NCBI GenBank assembly: GCA_027352645.1
Contig: DAIEIL010000012.1
Location: forward strand, 1 to 7,073
Source: Rhodobiaceae bacterium
GTDB taxonomy: Bacteria > Pseudomonadota > Alphaproteobacteria > Parvibaculales > Parvibaculaceae
Direction: 5' to 3'
DNA: 7,073 nt
Shown here piece after piece: positions 6,288-7,073 of this stretch. The notes beneath the pieces were generated by a model. That model had not been told where the DNA came from. It ran no database searches and was given only the letters and a program-made list of their open reading frames with translations. The translations under genes and the position numbers were made by a program. Within the stretch, counting starts at the first letter, position 1. Every line of letters begins with the position of its first letter.

Positions 6288-7073
6288 CTACTCCGCCGGT
6301 TGCGCGGCAAGCCGCGAGCGGGCGCGGTTCGGCGCACCGATGCGATAACGCCTGTCGGTGAGCGAGACAATGCCGCCCGCCGCCATGATCATGCCGCCAG
6401 CCCAGATCCATGGCGCAAGGTTGTTGTAATAGGCACGCAGCGTCCAGGCACCCTGACCGTTCTCATCGCCAATGACGATGTAGAGATCGGCAAAGCCCGT
6501 GGTCCGGATCGCGGCCTCTGTCTTCTCCTGGCGTTCAACCGGGAAGCTCCGCTTTTCCGGCAGCATCAGCGCAACCTCGCGGCCATCCCGCGTCACGCGA
6601 ACCACGCCTACCAATGCCTGATAATTCGGGCCGTTCCGCATGCCGACCTTGTCGAGCGTCAGCGTATAGCCCGCAAGCTCGGCGCTATCTCCAACCTTGA
6701 GCGCGGTGACAAGCTCCTGTCGCCATGCCGTCGTGCCGACAATGCCTGCCACGACAATGCCAAGACCGCCATGAGCCAATGCCATGCCCCATGAGGCGCG
6801 CGGCAGGCGTAGCGCGCGGCGGAAGCTCTCGCGAATGTTCCCCGAGAAAAGACCGATGCGCCACGCGACTTCAAAGAACGCTCCGGCGATGAGCCAGGCC
6901 GCAAGGCCCATGCCCAAGGCAGCGAGCCAAGGCCCTCGTGTCTGGAACGCCAGCACCGCGACGACGACGATGATTGCCGCGACGCCCGCGCCCATGAGCC
7001 GCTCGCTTGCGGCGACAAGATCGGACCGCTTCCACTTGAGCAGCGGGCCGATCGGCACAAGGCAGAAAAGCGG
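6288..7073 (-). CDS. ccmF: Haem lyase subunit CcmF, C-terminal part (5' end beyond window)
   Basis: CcmF is the large polytopic inner-membrane subunit of the System I cytochrome c haem lyase, which passes haem from CcmE to apocytochrome c with CcmH. The window holds the last 261 residues of a protein that is usually about 650; the N-terminal helices and the WWD haem-handling loop lie outside. Hydrophobic helices are seen at about residues 29-43 and 49-67 of the visible part. They are followed by GMALAHGGLGIVVAGIVG (about 96-113), whose histidine H101 sits where the family has a conserved haem-b-ligand histidine. A long periplasmic segment then includes GFADLYIVIGDENGQGAW, and a last helix (APWIWAGGMIMAAGGIVSL) precedes DRRYRIG. 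The frame is open to the window edge; GTG 7058 is internal, not the start. It forms an operon with ccmH. Confidence 0.96.
   Translation of the reverse strand, partial: PLFCLVPIGPLLKWKRSDLVAASERLMGAGVAAIIVVVAVLAFQTRGPWLAALGMGLAAWLIAGAFFEVAWRIGLFSGNIRESFRRALRLPRASWGMALAHGGLGIVVAGIVGTTAWRQELVTALKVGDSAELAGYTLTLDKVGMRNGPNYQALVGVVRVTRDGREVALMLPEKRSFPVERQEKTEAAIRTTGFADLYIVIGDENGQGAWTLRAYYNNLAPWIWAGGMIMAAGGIVSLTDRRYRIGAPNRARSRLAAQPAE

Noticed and set aside
1..7073. A previously undescribed accessory system, mobile element or CRISPR array
   Set aside because: Every substantial gene belongs to a known core family. Intergenic space is small, and no repeats, integrase, transposase or tRNA are present.

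Overview
The window is about 7 kb of GC-rich chromosomal DNA whose genes all lie on the minus strand. From high to low coordinates they are ccmF (5' end cut off), ccmH, a periplasmic DegP/HtrA protease, an OmpR/PhoB-type response regulator, its histidine kinase, and glnE (3' end cut off). The System I cytochrome c maturation genes, the short CycL-type CcmH and this gene order point to an alphaproteobacterium. The order is familiar from Rhizobiales/Hyphomicrobiales (rhizobia and relatives such as Parvibaculum). That placement rests on recalled synteny and protein style, not on a search. I see no insertion sequence, tRNA, rRNA, CRISPR array, prophage or other sign of recent transfer. This is a core-genome region, and I do not think it holds a new multi-gene system.

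Layout. Positions 6288-7073 hold the C-terminal 261 residues of CcmF, followed after 3 nt by ccmH (5829-6284); the two make a tight haem-ligation operon end. The gap 5563-5828 is the main regulatory region. It has a weak terminator-like hairpin after ccmH, an AT-rich stretch with a candidate promoter and an imperfect 17-bp direct repeat 22 bp apart, and a roughly 150-nt degP leader with three small hairpins. degP is 4057-5562. A strong GC hairpin without a T-tract (4017-4049) separates it from the response regulator (3308-3985). The regulator overlaps the kinase (about 1930-3330). A 40-bp gap containing a hairpin that covers the Shine-Dalgarno sequence leads into glnE (1-1889), which starts with TTG.

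How the genes may work together. CcmF and CcmH attach haem to apocytochromes in the periplasm. DegP degrades or refolds damaged periplasmic proteins. The adjacent two-component pair is a natural candidate for an envelope-stress sensor that controls degP, though its signal and targets are not shown by the sequence. glnE, which adjusts glutamine synthetase activity by adenylylation, is probably read as the last gene of the same transcript, with its translation possibly tied to that of the kinase.

The points most worth a second look are three. The kinase has no ATG, GTG or TTG start that would keep its first membrane helix. A hairpin hides the glnE ribosome-binding site. The degP upstream region contains a possible operator.
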